Assembly: GCA_946481585.1 (NCBI GenBank)
Contig: CAMLOF010000038.1
Coordinates: forward strand, 1 to 16,286
DNA: 16,286 nucleotides
Origin: an uncultured Macromonas sp.
GTDB taxonomy: Bacteria; Pseudomonadota; Gammaproteobacteria; Burkholderiales; Burkholderiaceae
Reading direction: 5' to 3'
In this document: piece by piece, positions 7,723 to 15,234 of the stretch
Position numbering within the stretch: position 1 is the first letter of the stretch
How the letters are laid out: every line of letters begins with the position of its first letter
Notes under the pieces: generated by a model
Seen by the model: the letters and a program-made list of their open reading frames with translations, nothing else
Databases searched by the model: none
Told to the model about the DNA's origin: nothing
Made by a program: the position numbers and the translations under genes

Positions 7723-9150
7723 TCAAAGCACGCGACCGGGGTTCATGGTGCCCTGCGGGTCCAGCGCAGCCTTGACGGCGCGCATGAGTTGCAGGGCGGT
7801 GGGGTCTTTGTAGCGGGGCAGGGTGTCGCGCTTGAGGCTGCCAATGCCGTGTTCCGCGCTGATGGAGCCGCCGTGGCGGCAAACGGCGTCGAACACCAGG
7901 GTGTTGACGCGCGCTTCCTGTTCGCGAAGAAAGGCCGCGCCGTCTACCCCCTCGGGGCATTGCACGTTGTAGTGCAGGTTGCCGTCGCCCAGGTGGCCAA
8001 AGTTGACCAGCCGCACGCCAGGAATCTGCTCCGCCAGCAGGGCGTCGGTTTCGGCACAGAAGGTGGGAATGCGCGAAACCGGCAGGCTGATGTCGTGCTT
8101 GATGTTGAGCCCTTCCTCGGACTGCGCCAGCGAGATGCTTTCGCGGATGTGCCAGAGGTTGCGGGCCTGGGCCAGGCTTTCGGCCACCACCGCGTCGGTC
8201 AACACGCCGTCTTCCAGTGCCGCTTCCAGCAGGGTTTCAAAGCGCTGGCGGGCGTGGGCTTCGCCTTCGGTGTCGCTGTTTTCCAGCAGCACGCAGTAGG
8301 GGGTGTCGCGCCACAGGGGCACCCGCAGGTCGGGGAAGTGCTTGTCCACAAGCCCCAGCGCGAACTGGCCCATCACCTCAAAACCGGTGAGGCCCGGCCC
8401 CAGGTGGCGTTGCGCCACGCCCAGCAGTGCCACGGCCGCGTCCATCGACGGCACGGCCGCCCAGGCGGTGAGTTGCGCTGCCGGGCGCGGAAACAGCTTG
8501 AGCGTGGCCCCGGTGATGATGCCCAGCGTCCCTTCGCTGCCCACGAACAGGTGGCGCAGGTCGTAGCCGGTGTTGTCCTTGCGCAGGCCTGTGAGGCCGT
8601 TCCAGATGTCGCCATTCGCGGTAACCACTTCCAGGCCCAGGCACAGGTCGCGCGCATTGCCAAAGCGCAGCACTTGGGTGCCACCCGCGTTGGTGGCCAG
8701 GTTGCCGCCCACCGTGCAGCTGCCTTCGGCGGCCAGGCTCAGCGGCAGCCACAGGCCAGCATTCTCGGCCGCGTGCTGGGCTGCTTGAAGCACGCAGCCC
8801 GCGTCAACCGTGATGGTCAGGTTGGCGGCGTCGATGGCGCGCACGGCGTGCATGCGCTGCAGGCTCAGCACCACCTGGGTGCCGGTGGCGTCGGGCACGC
8901 TGCCCACCACCAGTCCGGTGTTGCCGCCTTGGGGTACCACGGTCACGCGTGCAGCGGCGCAGGCCTGCACCACCGCAGCCACTTCCTGGGTGCTGCCGGG
9001 GCGCACCACGGCCAATGCGCGGCCATGGTGACGTTTGCGCCAGTCCTGCTCGTAGGCCGACAGGTCGGTGCCGTCCTCATGGCAAAGCACGTGGGCGTCG
9101 CCCACGATTGAGCGCAACTGCGCCCGAAACTGTGTGACGTCAGGCTTCAT
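7723..9150 (-). CDS. FAD-linked oxidase, D-2-hydroxyacid dehydrogenase type (D-lactate / D-2-hydroxyglutarate-like)
   Basis: This 475-residue flavoenzyme belongs to the FAD_binding_4 plus FAD-oxidase_C family. The FAD domain (about 20-220) has VVPQGGNTGLVVGSVP (72-86), AEGSCTVGGNLATNAGG (141-157) and FVGSEGTLGIITGATLKLFP (202-221). The C-terminal substrate domain has KHDISLPVSRIP (351-362), the metal-site loop FGHLGDGNLHYNV (384-396) with His386 and His393, and SAEHGIG (431-437). These motifs match D-2-hydroxyglutarate and D-lactate dehydrogenases of the D2HGDH/GlcD group, which oxidise D-2-hydroxyacids to 2-oxoacids. The exact substrate is not determinable. The start at 9150 fits homology and shares one base with the DUF2069 stop (TGATG). 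There is no second subunit (GlcE/GlcF), so it probably works alone. Confidence 0.88.
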   Translation of the reverse strand: MKPDVTQFRAQLRSIVGDAHVLCHEDGTDLSAYEQDWRKRHHGRALAVVRPGSTQEVAAVVQACAAARVTVVPQGGNTGLVVGSVPDATGTQVVLSLQRMHAVRAIDAANLTITVDAGCVLQAAQHAAENAGLWLPLSLAAEGSCTVGGNLATNAGGTQVLRFGNARDLCLGLEVVTANGDIWNGLTGLRKDNTGYDLRHLFVGSEGTLGIITGATLKLFPRPAAQLTAWAAVPSMDAAVALLGVAQRHLGPGLTGFEVMGQFALGLVDKHFPDLRVPLWRDTPYCVLLENSDTEGEAHARQRFETLLEAALEDGVLTDAVVAESLAQARNLWHIRESISLAQSEEGLNIKHDISLPVSRIPTFCAETDALLAEQIPGVRLVNFGHLGDGNLHYNVQCPEGVDGAAFLREQEARVNTLVFDAVCRHGGSISAEHGIGSLKRDTLPRYKDPTALQLMRAVKAALDPQGTMNPGRVL

Positions 9151-9560
9151 CAGGCGGCTGCCTTTGCTGCTTTCAAGCGCAGTCGGACATGCAGGCTGCA
9201 AGCCGCGAACAGCAGCAGGCAGAGCAGCACCTGGGCCACTGCCAGCCAGGCGCTCAGGCCAGTGTCACTGGTGGCGCGCACCAGCCCTTCTGTGATGTAA
9301 AGCCACACCAGCAGGCTCAGCCAGCGGTAGGTGTACATGCGGTGCTTCAGCAACCCTGCCACGGGCAGCGCCAGCGGCAGCACCTTGATGGCCCACCACG
9401 AGCCGCCAGGCCGCAGCGGCGCCAGCCACAGTTCCCACGCAAGTCCCAGCGCTATCAGCGCGAGCAGGCTGCCCAGGGCCAGAGCCTGGATGCGTTTGAG
9501 GGTGGGGCTGGCTGGAGTGATTCCCTTGGCGGGCGGGTTCGAGGCTTCTGGGGCTTGCAT
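9150..9560 (-). CDS. DUF2069 membrane protein
   Basis: This 136-residue inner-membrane protein of unknown function has four hydrophobic segments at about residues 24-46, 53-70, 80-96 and 103-124. A short flexible, proline-rich N terminus precedes them and a basic tail (LHVRLRLKAAKAAA) follows. The WLSLLVWLYITEGLVRATSD stretch is the recognisable DUF2069 signature. It is the first gene of the minus-strand run leading to thyA; its stop shares a base with the oxidase start. It is divergent from the YihY gene with only 31 bp between start codons. Confidence 0.82.
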   Translation of the reverse strand: MQAPEASNPPAKGITPASPTLKRIQALALGSLLALIALGLAWELWLAPLRPGGSWWAIKVLPLALPVAGLLKHRMYTYRWLSLLVWLYITEGLVRATSDTGLSAWLAVAQVLLCLLLFAACSLHVRLRLKAAKAAA

Positions 9561-9591
9561 GGTCGGTCAATCTCGGTGGCATGATACCGGG

Positions 9592-10836
9592 ATGAGTGAA
9601 ACCACGCGCTGGGCCGGGCGCATCGATCGGGCAAAAAAGCAAGCTGAACAACTTTGGGAAGACATCCGGCACTTCCCCTGGCGCAACACCGCCGTTACCC
9701 TGCGCGAACGCTTCAGGGAGGACCGGCTGGCCGTCACGGCGGGCAGCCTCACGTTTACCACCATGATTTCGCTGGTGCCGCTGTTCACGGTGGCGCTGGC
9801 CATCTTCAGTGCGTTTCCGGTGTTCGCGCGCATGGAAACCATGCTGCAGAAGTGGCTGGTGCAAAGCCTGGTGCCCGAAAACATTGCCCGGCAGGTGACG
9901 AACTACATGGTGCAGTTTTCGAACAAGGCCGGGCAGATGGGCTGGGCGGGCGCCTTGCTGTTGCTGGCCACTGCGCTGGCGCTCATCCTCACCATAGACC
10001 GCAAGCTCAACGACATCTGGCGGGTGCGGCAACTGCGCCCGCTGACGCAGCGCGTACTGGTGTATTGGGCCGTGCTCACGCTGGGGCCTTTCGTCCTCGG
10101 CCTGAGTCTGAGCCTGAGTTCCTACGCCATGTCCGCTTCGCGCGGGTGGGTTGGGGGTCTGCACGGCGGCCTGCTGTTCGTGCTGGACGTGCTTGAATTC
10201 GTCATGGTCATCGTGGCGCTGGCGGGGTTGTACCGCTACGTGCCGAACGCCCGTGTGCGCTGGCCGCATGCCCTGGTGGGTGGGCTGTTTGTGTGGATCG
10301 GGCTGGAACTGGCCAAGAAGCTGCTGGGCTGGTACCTGGTGAAGGTGCCCACGTACTCGGTGGTGTACGGCACCTTTGCCACGGTGCCCATTCTGCTAGT
10401 CTGGCTGTATGTGGCCTGGGTGACCCTGTTGCTGGGCGCCGTGGTTACGGCTTATCTGCCCAGCCTGCTCAGCGGTATAGCGCGGCGGGGCGACACGCCG
10501 GGCTGGACCTTCCAGTTGGCGGTTGAGGCGGTGGATCAGCTTTGGCGCAGCCGCGACGCGGAGGACAAAGGCTTGAGCCTGGCCGTGCTGGCCCAACGGC
10601 TGCGGGTAGACCCCTTGCAACTGGAGGGGCCGCTGGAAACACTGCAGGCGCTCGACTGGGTGGGCAAGCTGGCCGAGGAAGAAGAGCGTTATGTGCTGCT
10701 GATCCAGCCCGAGGCGGTGGACGTGGAGCCGCTGGCACACCGGTTGTTGCTGCCACGCCTGGACAGTGCCTTGCCGTTCTGGCAGGCGGCTCAACTTGCC
10801 GAGTTGAGGCTGGCAGACGCACTGCCGCCGCGCTGA
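9592..10836 (+). CDS. yihY: YihY/BrkB (UPF0761) family membrane protein
   Basis: This 414-residue inner-membrane protein belongs to the YihY/virulence factor BrkB family. The N-terminal half has the signature DRLAVTAGSLTFTTMISLVPLF (about 44-65). Six hydrophobic segments follow to about residue 290, ending with VVYGTFATVPILLVWLYVAW and the LLGAVVTAY helix. Residues about 305-414 form a soluble tail resembling a winged-helix module (LSLAVLAQRLRV), as in longer betaproteobacterial members. The family was once called ribonuclease BN, but that activity belongs to another protein, so no function is assigned. The start at 9592 fits homology; an in-frame ATG at 9559 would overlap DUF2069. It converges on the PilJ-like gene with 19 bp between stops. 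Confidence 0.88.
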   Translation: MSETTRWAGRIDRAKKQAEQLWEDIRHFPWRNTAVTLRERFREDRLAVTAGSLTFTTMISLVPLFTVALAIFSAFPVFARMETMLQKWLVQSLVPENIARQVTNYMVQFSNKAGQMGWAGALLLLATALALILTIDRKLNDIWRVRQLRPLTQRVLVYWAVLTLGPFVLGLSLSLSSYAMSASRGWVGGLHGGLLFVLDVLEFVMVIVALAGLYRYVPNARVRWPHALVGGLFVWIGLELAKKLLGWYLVKVPTYSVVYGTFATVPILLVWLYVAWVTLLLGAVVTAYLPSLLSGIARRGDTPGWTFQLAVEAVDQLWRSRDAEDKGLSLAVLAQRLRVDPLQLEGPLETLQALDWVGKLAEEEERYVLLIQPEAVDVEPLAHRLLLPRLDSALPFWQAAQLAELRLADALPPR

Positions 10837-10861
10837 CGCCGGGCACCGACGCGCTTCAGCG
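10831..10861. repeat. Inverted repeat spanning the stops of convergent yihY and the PilJ-like gene
   Basis: CGCTGA (10831-10836) and TCAGCG (10856-10861) are exact reverse complements, 19 bp apart. Each arm contains the stop codon of one of the two convergent genes. There is no T-run and the loop is long, so terminator activity is uncertain. The arms could be similar simply because both genes end in a Ser/Arg codon followed by TGA. Confidence 0.3.
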
Positions 10862-11587
10862 TGAGGCGAGTGCGAGGCCTTTCTTGGCCAGGGTGTCCAC
10901 CTCGGTGCTGATGTTGGCCAGCGTGTTGGCCACCACGGCAAATTCCTTGCCCACCGAGCCAGCGCGTGCGGCAATCACCTGCGCGTTGAAGGACACCACC
11001 TTGGCTTCGCGGGCCACGGACTGGATATCGCCCACGATGCCTTTGAGTTCCTTCATGATGGAGGCCTCCTTGGCCACGCTGATCTGATCGAAGGCACTGG
11101 TGGCAGCGTTGAGTGCTTGAAGCACTCCATCCACGCTGTTGACCATGCGCTCCAGGGCGGCATTCCCCCCTGCGCTAGGCGTTCGTGCGAATTGGAGCGC
11201 ATCCTGCGCGTGGCGGATGAAACCATCCACCGTGCGTGCGACATTGCCCGGCTCAAAGTAGGTGGAACGCAGCAGTTGGCCGTCACCATTTGTCAGGTTT
11301 CGCGCCGTATTCACGAGTTGGGACTGGCTTTCTGTGAACGTGGTCAGCGTTTGCTCGGCGGCGGCCAGCTGGCTGAGTTCTCCCTGGGTTGCCAGAACGA
11401 TTTGCAAGGCAAGCCGCTGCGAGAGCATGCGCTGACGGGCCGCCAGGTTGACTTGCGACATGCCATTGGCCGCATTTGCCGCAGGCGGCACGCGGTTTGG
11501 CGCAATCACGGAAGGCGCAGGGGCCATGGCCGGGCTGGCTGAAACGGCTGTTCTGGCACGGTGTGTGGCAAGGGCTGTGCTGTTCAT
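10856..11587 (-). CDS. Soluble PilJ/NarX-like sensory domain with shortened chemoreceptor tip
   Basis: This 243-residue protein has no transmembrane segment or signal peptide. Residues 1-42 are rich in Ala, Pro and Ser and probably disordered. Residues about 44-60 (SQVNLAARQRMLSQRLA) match the start of the type IV pili methyl-accepting chemotaxis transducer N-terminal (PilJ) domain. They resemble the P-box of NarX/NarQ nitrate sensors. Helices follow to about 190. Residues 196-226 resemble the chemoreceptor hairpin tip: SFNAQVIAARAGSVGKEFAVVA against the canonical [20 protein letters not shown]. Asn201 and Arg208 are kept, but the kinase-contact Glu is Ile205, and the methylation helices are far too short for a normal receptor. 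It starts 30 bp after the Amt-GGDEF-EAL stop and is probably co-transcribed. The domain call is fair; the function is inferred to be cytosolic signalling. Confidence 0.75.
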   Translation of the reverse strand: MNSTALATHRARTAVSASPAMAPAPSVIAPNRVPPAANAANGMSQVNLAARQRMLSQRLALQIVLATQGELSQLAAAEQTLTTFTESQSQLVNTARNLTNGDGQLLRSTYFEPGNVARTVDGFIRHAQDALQFARTPSAGGNAALERMVNSVDGVLQALNAATSAFDQISVAKEASIMKELKGIVGDIQSVAREAKVVSFNAQVIAARAGSVGKEFAVVANTLANISTEVDTLAKKGLALASR

Positions 11588-11617
11588 GGCGGTTTGATGT
11601 GGTGGTTGGATATAGGG

Positions 11618-14600
11618 TCAGCGCGGCATCATGCGCACCTGTGCCAGGCTGGCTAGCGGGCGGGGCTCACCCAGGTGAAAGCCCTGGCCGAAGTCCACGC
11701 CAATGTCTTGCACCCGCTCCAGAATGCCGGGGGCCGACACATATTCGGCAATGGTCTTCAGGCCCATCACATGGCCAATGGCATTGATGGCCTGAACCAT
11801 GGCCAGGTCGATGGGGTCGGTTTCTATGTCTTTGACGAAGCTGCCGTCGATCTTGAGGAAGTCCACCGGCAGGTTCTTCAAATACGCGAACGACGACAGG
11901 CCGCTGCCAAAATCGTCCAGCGCGAACAGGCAGCCAAGCTGCTTGACTTCACCGATAAAGTGCACAACCTTGGAAAGGTTGGCCACGGCAGCGGTTTCTG
12001 TGATCTCAAAACACACAGAGCCCGAGGGCAACTGCAACTGCTCCAGGGTGGCGTGCAGGTTCTGGCGGAAACGCTCGTCCGAGAGGGACGCACCAGACAG
12101 GTTGATACAGTAAACCCCCTCCAGTTGGCCGTGCTGGCGCAACTGGTCGCCCATCCATGCCAGGGTGTTGTTGACCACCCACTGGTCAATGCGTGGCATC
12201 AAGCCATAGCGCTCGGCGGCGGGCAAAAAGGCTCCTGGCAGAACGATTTTGTCGTCTTCCTCCAGTCGCACCAGAATCTCATAATGCGTTTTTTCGCCGG
12301 GGCCTGGGTGCAGCGGCACGATGGGTTGCACGTAGAGCCGCAGCCGGTCCTGGTCCAGCGCCGACTGCAGGCGTGACACCCATTGCATCTGTCCTTGTTG
12401 TTCCATCACCTTGCTGTCGTCGGCCTGGTACAGGTGGACCCGGTTTCGCCCGTTTTCCTTGGCGGCGTAGCAAGCCGCGTCGGCGGCGGCCAGCAGCAAG
12501 CCCAGGTCTTTGTGCTCATGGTTGATGCAGACCAAGCCAATCGACACGCCGATCGAGAAGGACTTGCCCTCCCAGCCGAAGCGGAAGTCGGCAATGGCCT
12601 CACGCACGCCATTGGCCAGTTGCAGTGCGCGCTCCAGGGGGCAGGCTTGCAGGATGAGGCCGAACTCGTCACCGCCCAGGCGGGCCAGCGTGTCGGCCGC
12701 ACGCAGGTGCGAGCGCACCAGCTGGGTGACCTGTCGCAGCAATTCATCGCCAGCCACGTGCCCACACGTGTCGTTGACGATCTTGAACTGATCCAGGTCC
12801 AGGTAGCACAGCACGTGGTTCTGGCCGGGGGTGTCGTTGCGGTTGAGCAGTTCGGTGAGGCGGCGCTCAAATTCGCGCCGGTTGGGAATGCCGGTCAGCG
12901 CATCGTGCGTGGCCTGGTGGGTCAACTCCCGCGCCAGGTTCAGCGTCACGGTCACGTCGTGGAACACCAGCACCGCGCCAATGATGAAACCGTCGCGCGA
13001 ACGTATGGGGGCCGCCGTGTCCAGCACGGGCACACTGTCCTGGTCGCGTCTTTGCAGCAGGGCATGCTCGCGCCGGGGCATCAACTGGCCGCGCTTGAGC
13101 ACTTCGCGCACCGGGTTGGGCAACGGTTGCAGGGAGTTCTCGTCCTGCAGGTTGTAAACGGTGGTGATGAATTGCCCCTTCGCCTGGTGCGCTGGCCAGC
13201 CGGTCAGGCGAGAAGCCACGGGGTTGATGTACTGAATGACACCTGCTTCGTCGGTGGTGATGACGCCATCACCAATGGAGGCCAGCGTGACCTGGGCCAG
13301 ATCCCGCTGCTGGTGCAGTTGCGATTCGACCAGCTTGCGCTCCGTGATGTCGCGCACCGTGCCGGTGAAACGCAACTCCTGGTCCTGGTGGTTTTCACTC
13401 ACCGACACCTCGTAATACACCCGCTGGGCGCCGGGGCGCAGCATGCGAAGCTCCAGCTTCACGCCGGGTTGACAAAGATGGTCGCTGTTGAGGGGCGCCA
13501 TGTGCCCGGCTTGCCTCAGCACATCGGTGAAAGGCAGGCCGACGCTGCTACCAGCGCTCACGCCCAGCAGTTTTTCGGCGCCGGGGTTCAGGCTGGTGAG
13601 GATGCCGTCGCGCGTGAAGGTGACGATGCCGTCACGCATGTCTCGCACAATGGCCATGGTCCGGTGAGTGGCTGCTTCCAAGGCCTTTATCACTCGGTTG
13701 TACGCCTTCGCTACCTGGCCTACCTCGGTGAATTCTTCCACGGGAACGCGCTGGCTCAGGTCGCCGGAGCAGCGCTGGCTTTCCATGGCATCGAGCAGTT
13801 CAATCAACTCGGTGCGCGCTCCATGCTCCGCCACGTTCAGGCCAGCGCGCTCCTCTTCTGACGTGACGCGCAAGCCACGGCCGGGCACCAGCAGCCGCAA
13901 AAACAGCCAGGTCATGCTCAAGCACCACAGGCCGCACACGGCCACACCTAAAAACTGCACGCCAATTTGGGCCAGACGCGAATTTCCAGTCCCCAGCAGT
14001 TCCAGGTCACCAAACAACCCTACGGCCAATGTGCCCCACACGCCCGCCACCAGGTGGGTGGGGATGGCGCCCACGGCGTCGTCTATGCGCCACTGCAGCA
14101 ATTTTTCATTGGCCACTGCCATGAGCAGCGCCCCGGTAACCCCAATGAGGATGGCTTGCAAGCCGGTGACTGCGTGCGCACTGGCCGTGATGGCCACCAG
14201 GCCCGCCAGCAACCCGTTGATGATGTAGAGGGTTTCGTAATAGCCGTGCCACAGCCGCCCCAGCGCAATGCCCGCCACACCGCCCGCCGAAGCCGCCAGA
14301 ATTGTGTTGATGAGCACCCCGGGCACCCTGCCGTCCAGAGCCAGGGTGCTTCCTCCATTGAAGCCCAGCCAGCCGAAGCACAGCAGCATGGTGCCCAGCA
14401 TCGACATGGGCAGGTTGCCTGCGGGAATCACGGCGGGTTCCTTGTCGGCAGGGAAGCGCCCCTCACGTGCGCCAATGACCCATACCGCCACAAGAGATAT
14501 CCAGCCACCGACGCTGTGCACCACTGTGGACCCGGCAAAGTCCACAAAGCCGAGTTGTGCAAGCCAGCCGTGGCCGCCCGCACCCCACGCGCCGCCCCAG

Positions 14601-15022
14601 GCCCAATGCCCAAATATGGGGTAGATCACCAGCGACACCGCTGCCGACAGTGCCAGGTACGCCCCAAAGCGCATGCGTTCCGCCACCGCGCCTGACACGA
14701 TGGTGGCCGACGTGGCGCAGAACATCAGCTGGAACAGTGCGAAGGTCAGCAGCTTCGGGTCATGGGGAATCTGGTCGAATGCGCCGAAGAAGCTGGTTCC
14801 CACCCACCCGTCAGCGCTCTGGCCAAACATCAACCCAAACCCCAGCAACCAGAAGAGCAGCGCTGCCACCACAAAGTCAGAGACGTTTTTGGCAGCTACG
14901 TTGATGGAGTTCTTGTTGCGCGTGAGCCCGGATTCCAGGCAGAGGAAGCCCGCCTGCATCACGAACACCAGCCCTGCGCAGAGCAGAACCCAGAGAATGT
15001 CGAGAGGCTGGCTGTTGGTCAT
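11618..15022 (-). CDS. Ammonium transporter (Amt) fused to HAMP-like, PAS, PAS, GGDEF and EAL domains
   Basis: This 1134-residue membrane protein probably couples ammonium sensing to cyclic-di-GMP. The Amt core (1-380) has about eleven helices and keeps AmtB-equivalent Trp140, Asp161, the pore histidines His169 (STVVH) and His323 (PTHLVAGVWG), and Phe221/Ser225 in GFNGGS. The Amt cytosolic tail motif GLRVTSEEERAGLNVAEHG (383-401) is intact. A HAMP-like linker (about 403-450), PAS1 (451-562, ending TVRDITERK) and PAS2 (573-695) follow. The GGDEF domain (700-866) has an intact GGDEF at 783-787 and an RxxD inhibitory site Arg774-Asp777. The EAL domain (878-1125) reads EIL, with Glu915, Asn974, Glu1006, Asp1036-Asp1037, Lys1057, Glu1093 and Gln1113 kept. 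Both cyclase and phosphodiesterase could be active. ATG 15022 is chosen by Amt homology; a TTG 60 bp upstream is possible. No glnK lies nearby. Confidence 0.92.
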   Translation of the reverse strand: MTNSQPLDILWVLLCAGLVFVMQAGFLCLESGLTRNKNSINVAAKNVSDFVVAALLFWLLGFGLMFGQSADGWVGTSFFGAFDQIPHDPKLLTFALFQLMFCATSATIVSGAVAERMRFGAYLALSAAVSLVIYPIFGHWAWGGAWGAGGHGWLAQLGFVDFAGSTVVHSVGGWISLVAVWVIGAREGRFPADKEPAVIPAGNLPMSMLGTMLLCFGWLGFNGGSTLALDGRVPGVLINTILAASAGGVAGIALGRLWHGYYETLYIINGLLAGLVAITASAHAVTGLQAILIGVTGALLMAVANEKLLQWRIDDAVGAIPTHLVAGVWGTLAVGLFGDLELLGTGNSRLAQIGVQFLGVAVCGLWCLSMTWLFLRLLVPGRGLRVTSEEERAGLNVAEHGARTELIELLDAMESQRCSGDLSQRVPVEEFTEVGQVAKAYNRVIKALEAATHRTMAIVRDMRDGIVTFTRDGILTSLNPGAEKLLGVSAGSSVGLPFTDVLRQAGHMAPLNSDHLCQPGVKLELRMLRPGAQRVYYEVSVSENHQDQELRFTGTVRDITERKLVESQLHQQRDLAQVTLASIGDGVITTDEAGVIQYINPVASRLTGWPAHQAKGQFITTVYNLQDENSLQPLPNPVREVLKRGQLMPRREHALLQRRDQDSVPVLDTAAPIRSRDGFIIGAVLVFHDVTVTLNLARELTHQATHDALTGIPNRREFERRLTELLNRNDTPGQNHVLCYLDLDQFKIVNDTCGHVAGDELLRQVTQLVRSHLRAADTLARLGGDEFGLILQACPLERALQLANGVREAIADFRFGWEGKSFSIGVSIGLVCINHEHKDLGLLLAAADAACYAAKENGRNRVHLYQADDSKVMEQQGQMQWVSRLQSALDQDRLRLYVQPIVPLHPGPGEKTHYEILVRLEEDDKIVLPGAFLPAAERYGLMPRIDQWVVNNTLAWMGDQLRQHGQLEGVYCINLSGASLSDERFRQNLHATLEQLQLPSGSVCFEITETAAVANLSKVVHFIGEVKQLGCLFALDDFGSGLSSFAYLKNLPVDFLKIDGSFVKDIETDPIDLAMVQAINAIGHVMGLKTIAEYVSAPGILERVQDIGVDFGQGFHLGEPRPLASLAQVRMMPR

Positions 15023-15098
15023 GGTGGTGCGATACAGATGGGTCGTTGCACCTTTTTGGGGTGCCTGTGCCACTCGTAGCAATTTGCGTTCCCGCTTT

Positions 15099-15149
15099 CA
15101 TCACAGCTTGTGATGTACATGTGGCCTAGGTCACATCAGTGCGTGCACT
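15099..15149. promoter_or_regulatory. Cluster of three palindromes in the divergent intergenic region (probable operator)
   Basis: Three inverted repeats sit side by side: CATCACA-GCT-TGTGATG (15099-15115, seven perfect pairs), ATGTGGCCTAGGTCACAT (15119-15136, eight of nine pairs) and AGTGC-GT-GCACT (15138-15149, five pairs). The first two share TCACA/TGTGA half-sites, and a small ATGTACAT palindrome (15113-15120) bridges them. The cluster lies 77 bp from the Amt fusion start and 86 bp from the enolase-family start, so it could serve either gene. A weak -35-like TTGAAC (15153-15158) follows on the plus strand without a convincing -10. The rest of the 213-bp gap (15023-15234) shows only the Shine-Dalgarno AGAGGGG at 15221-15227. 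Confidence 0.5.
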
Positions 15150-15234
15150 ACCTTGAACCTGCTTCTCAAAAGTGTTTCACTTCGCAATGGTGCAGTTCAG
15201 TGCAACACACCGTCACCCACAGAGGGGTAGAGTC

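Noticed and set aside
7474..9111. 545-codon plus-strand open frame antisense to the FAD-linked oxidase
   Set aside because: The opposite strand encodes a complete, motif-rich flavoenzyme. The antisense translation is low-complexity His/Gln/Val-rich and resembles no family.
9555..9587. TTGCAT plus ATGATA/TGATAC as a promoter for yihY
   Set aside because: The spacing is about 20 bp, the boxes are weak, and the transcript would start almost at the ATG. The support is not strong enough to report as a feature.
12383..13861. 492-codon plus-strand open frame antisense to the PAS-GGDEF part of the Amt fusion
   Set aside because: It is a shadow of the confident GGDEF/PAS coding frame, with no start signal or domain.
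15023..15082. Upstream TTG start adding 20 residues to the Amt fusion
   Set aside because: The extra residues are not hydrophobic or Amt-like, the Amt homology begins at the ATG at 15022, and no clear Shine-Dalgarno sequence favours the TTG.
15180..15210. Possible sigma-54 promoter (GG then GC elements) near the nitrogen-related fusion gene
   Set aside because: The best GG/GC pair on the plus strand (15189 and 15202) is spaced by 11 instead of 10 bp. On the minus strand, TGGCAC near 15067-15072 has no GC at the required distance.
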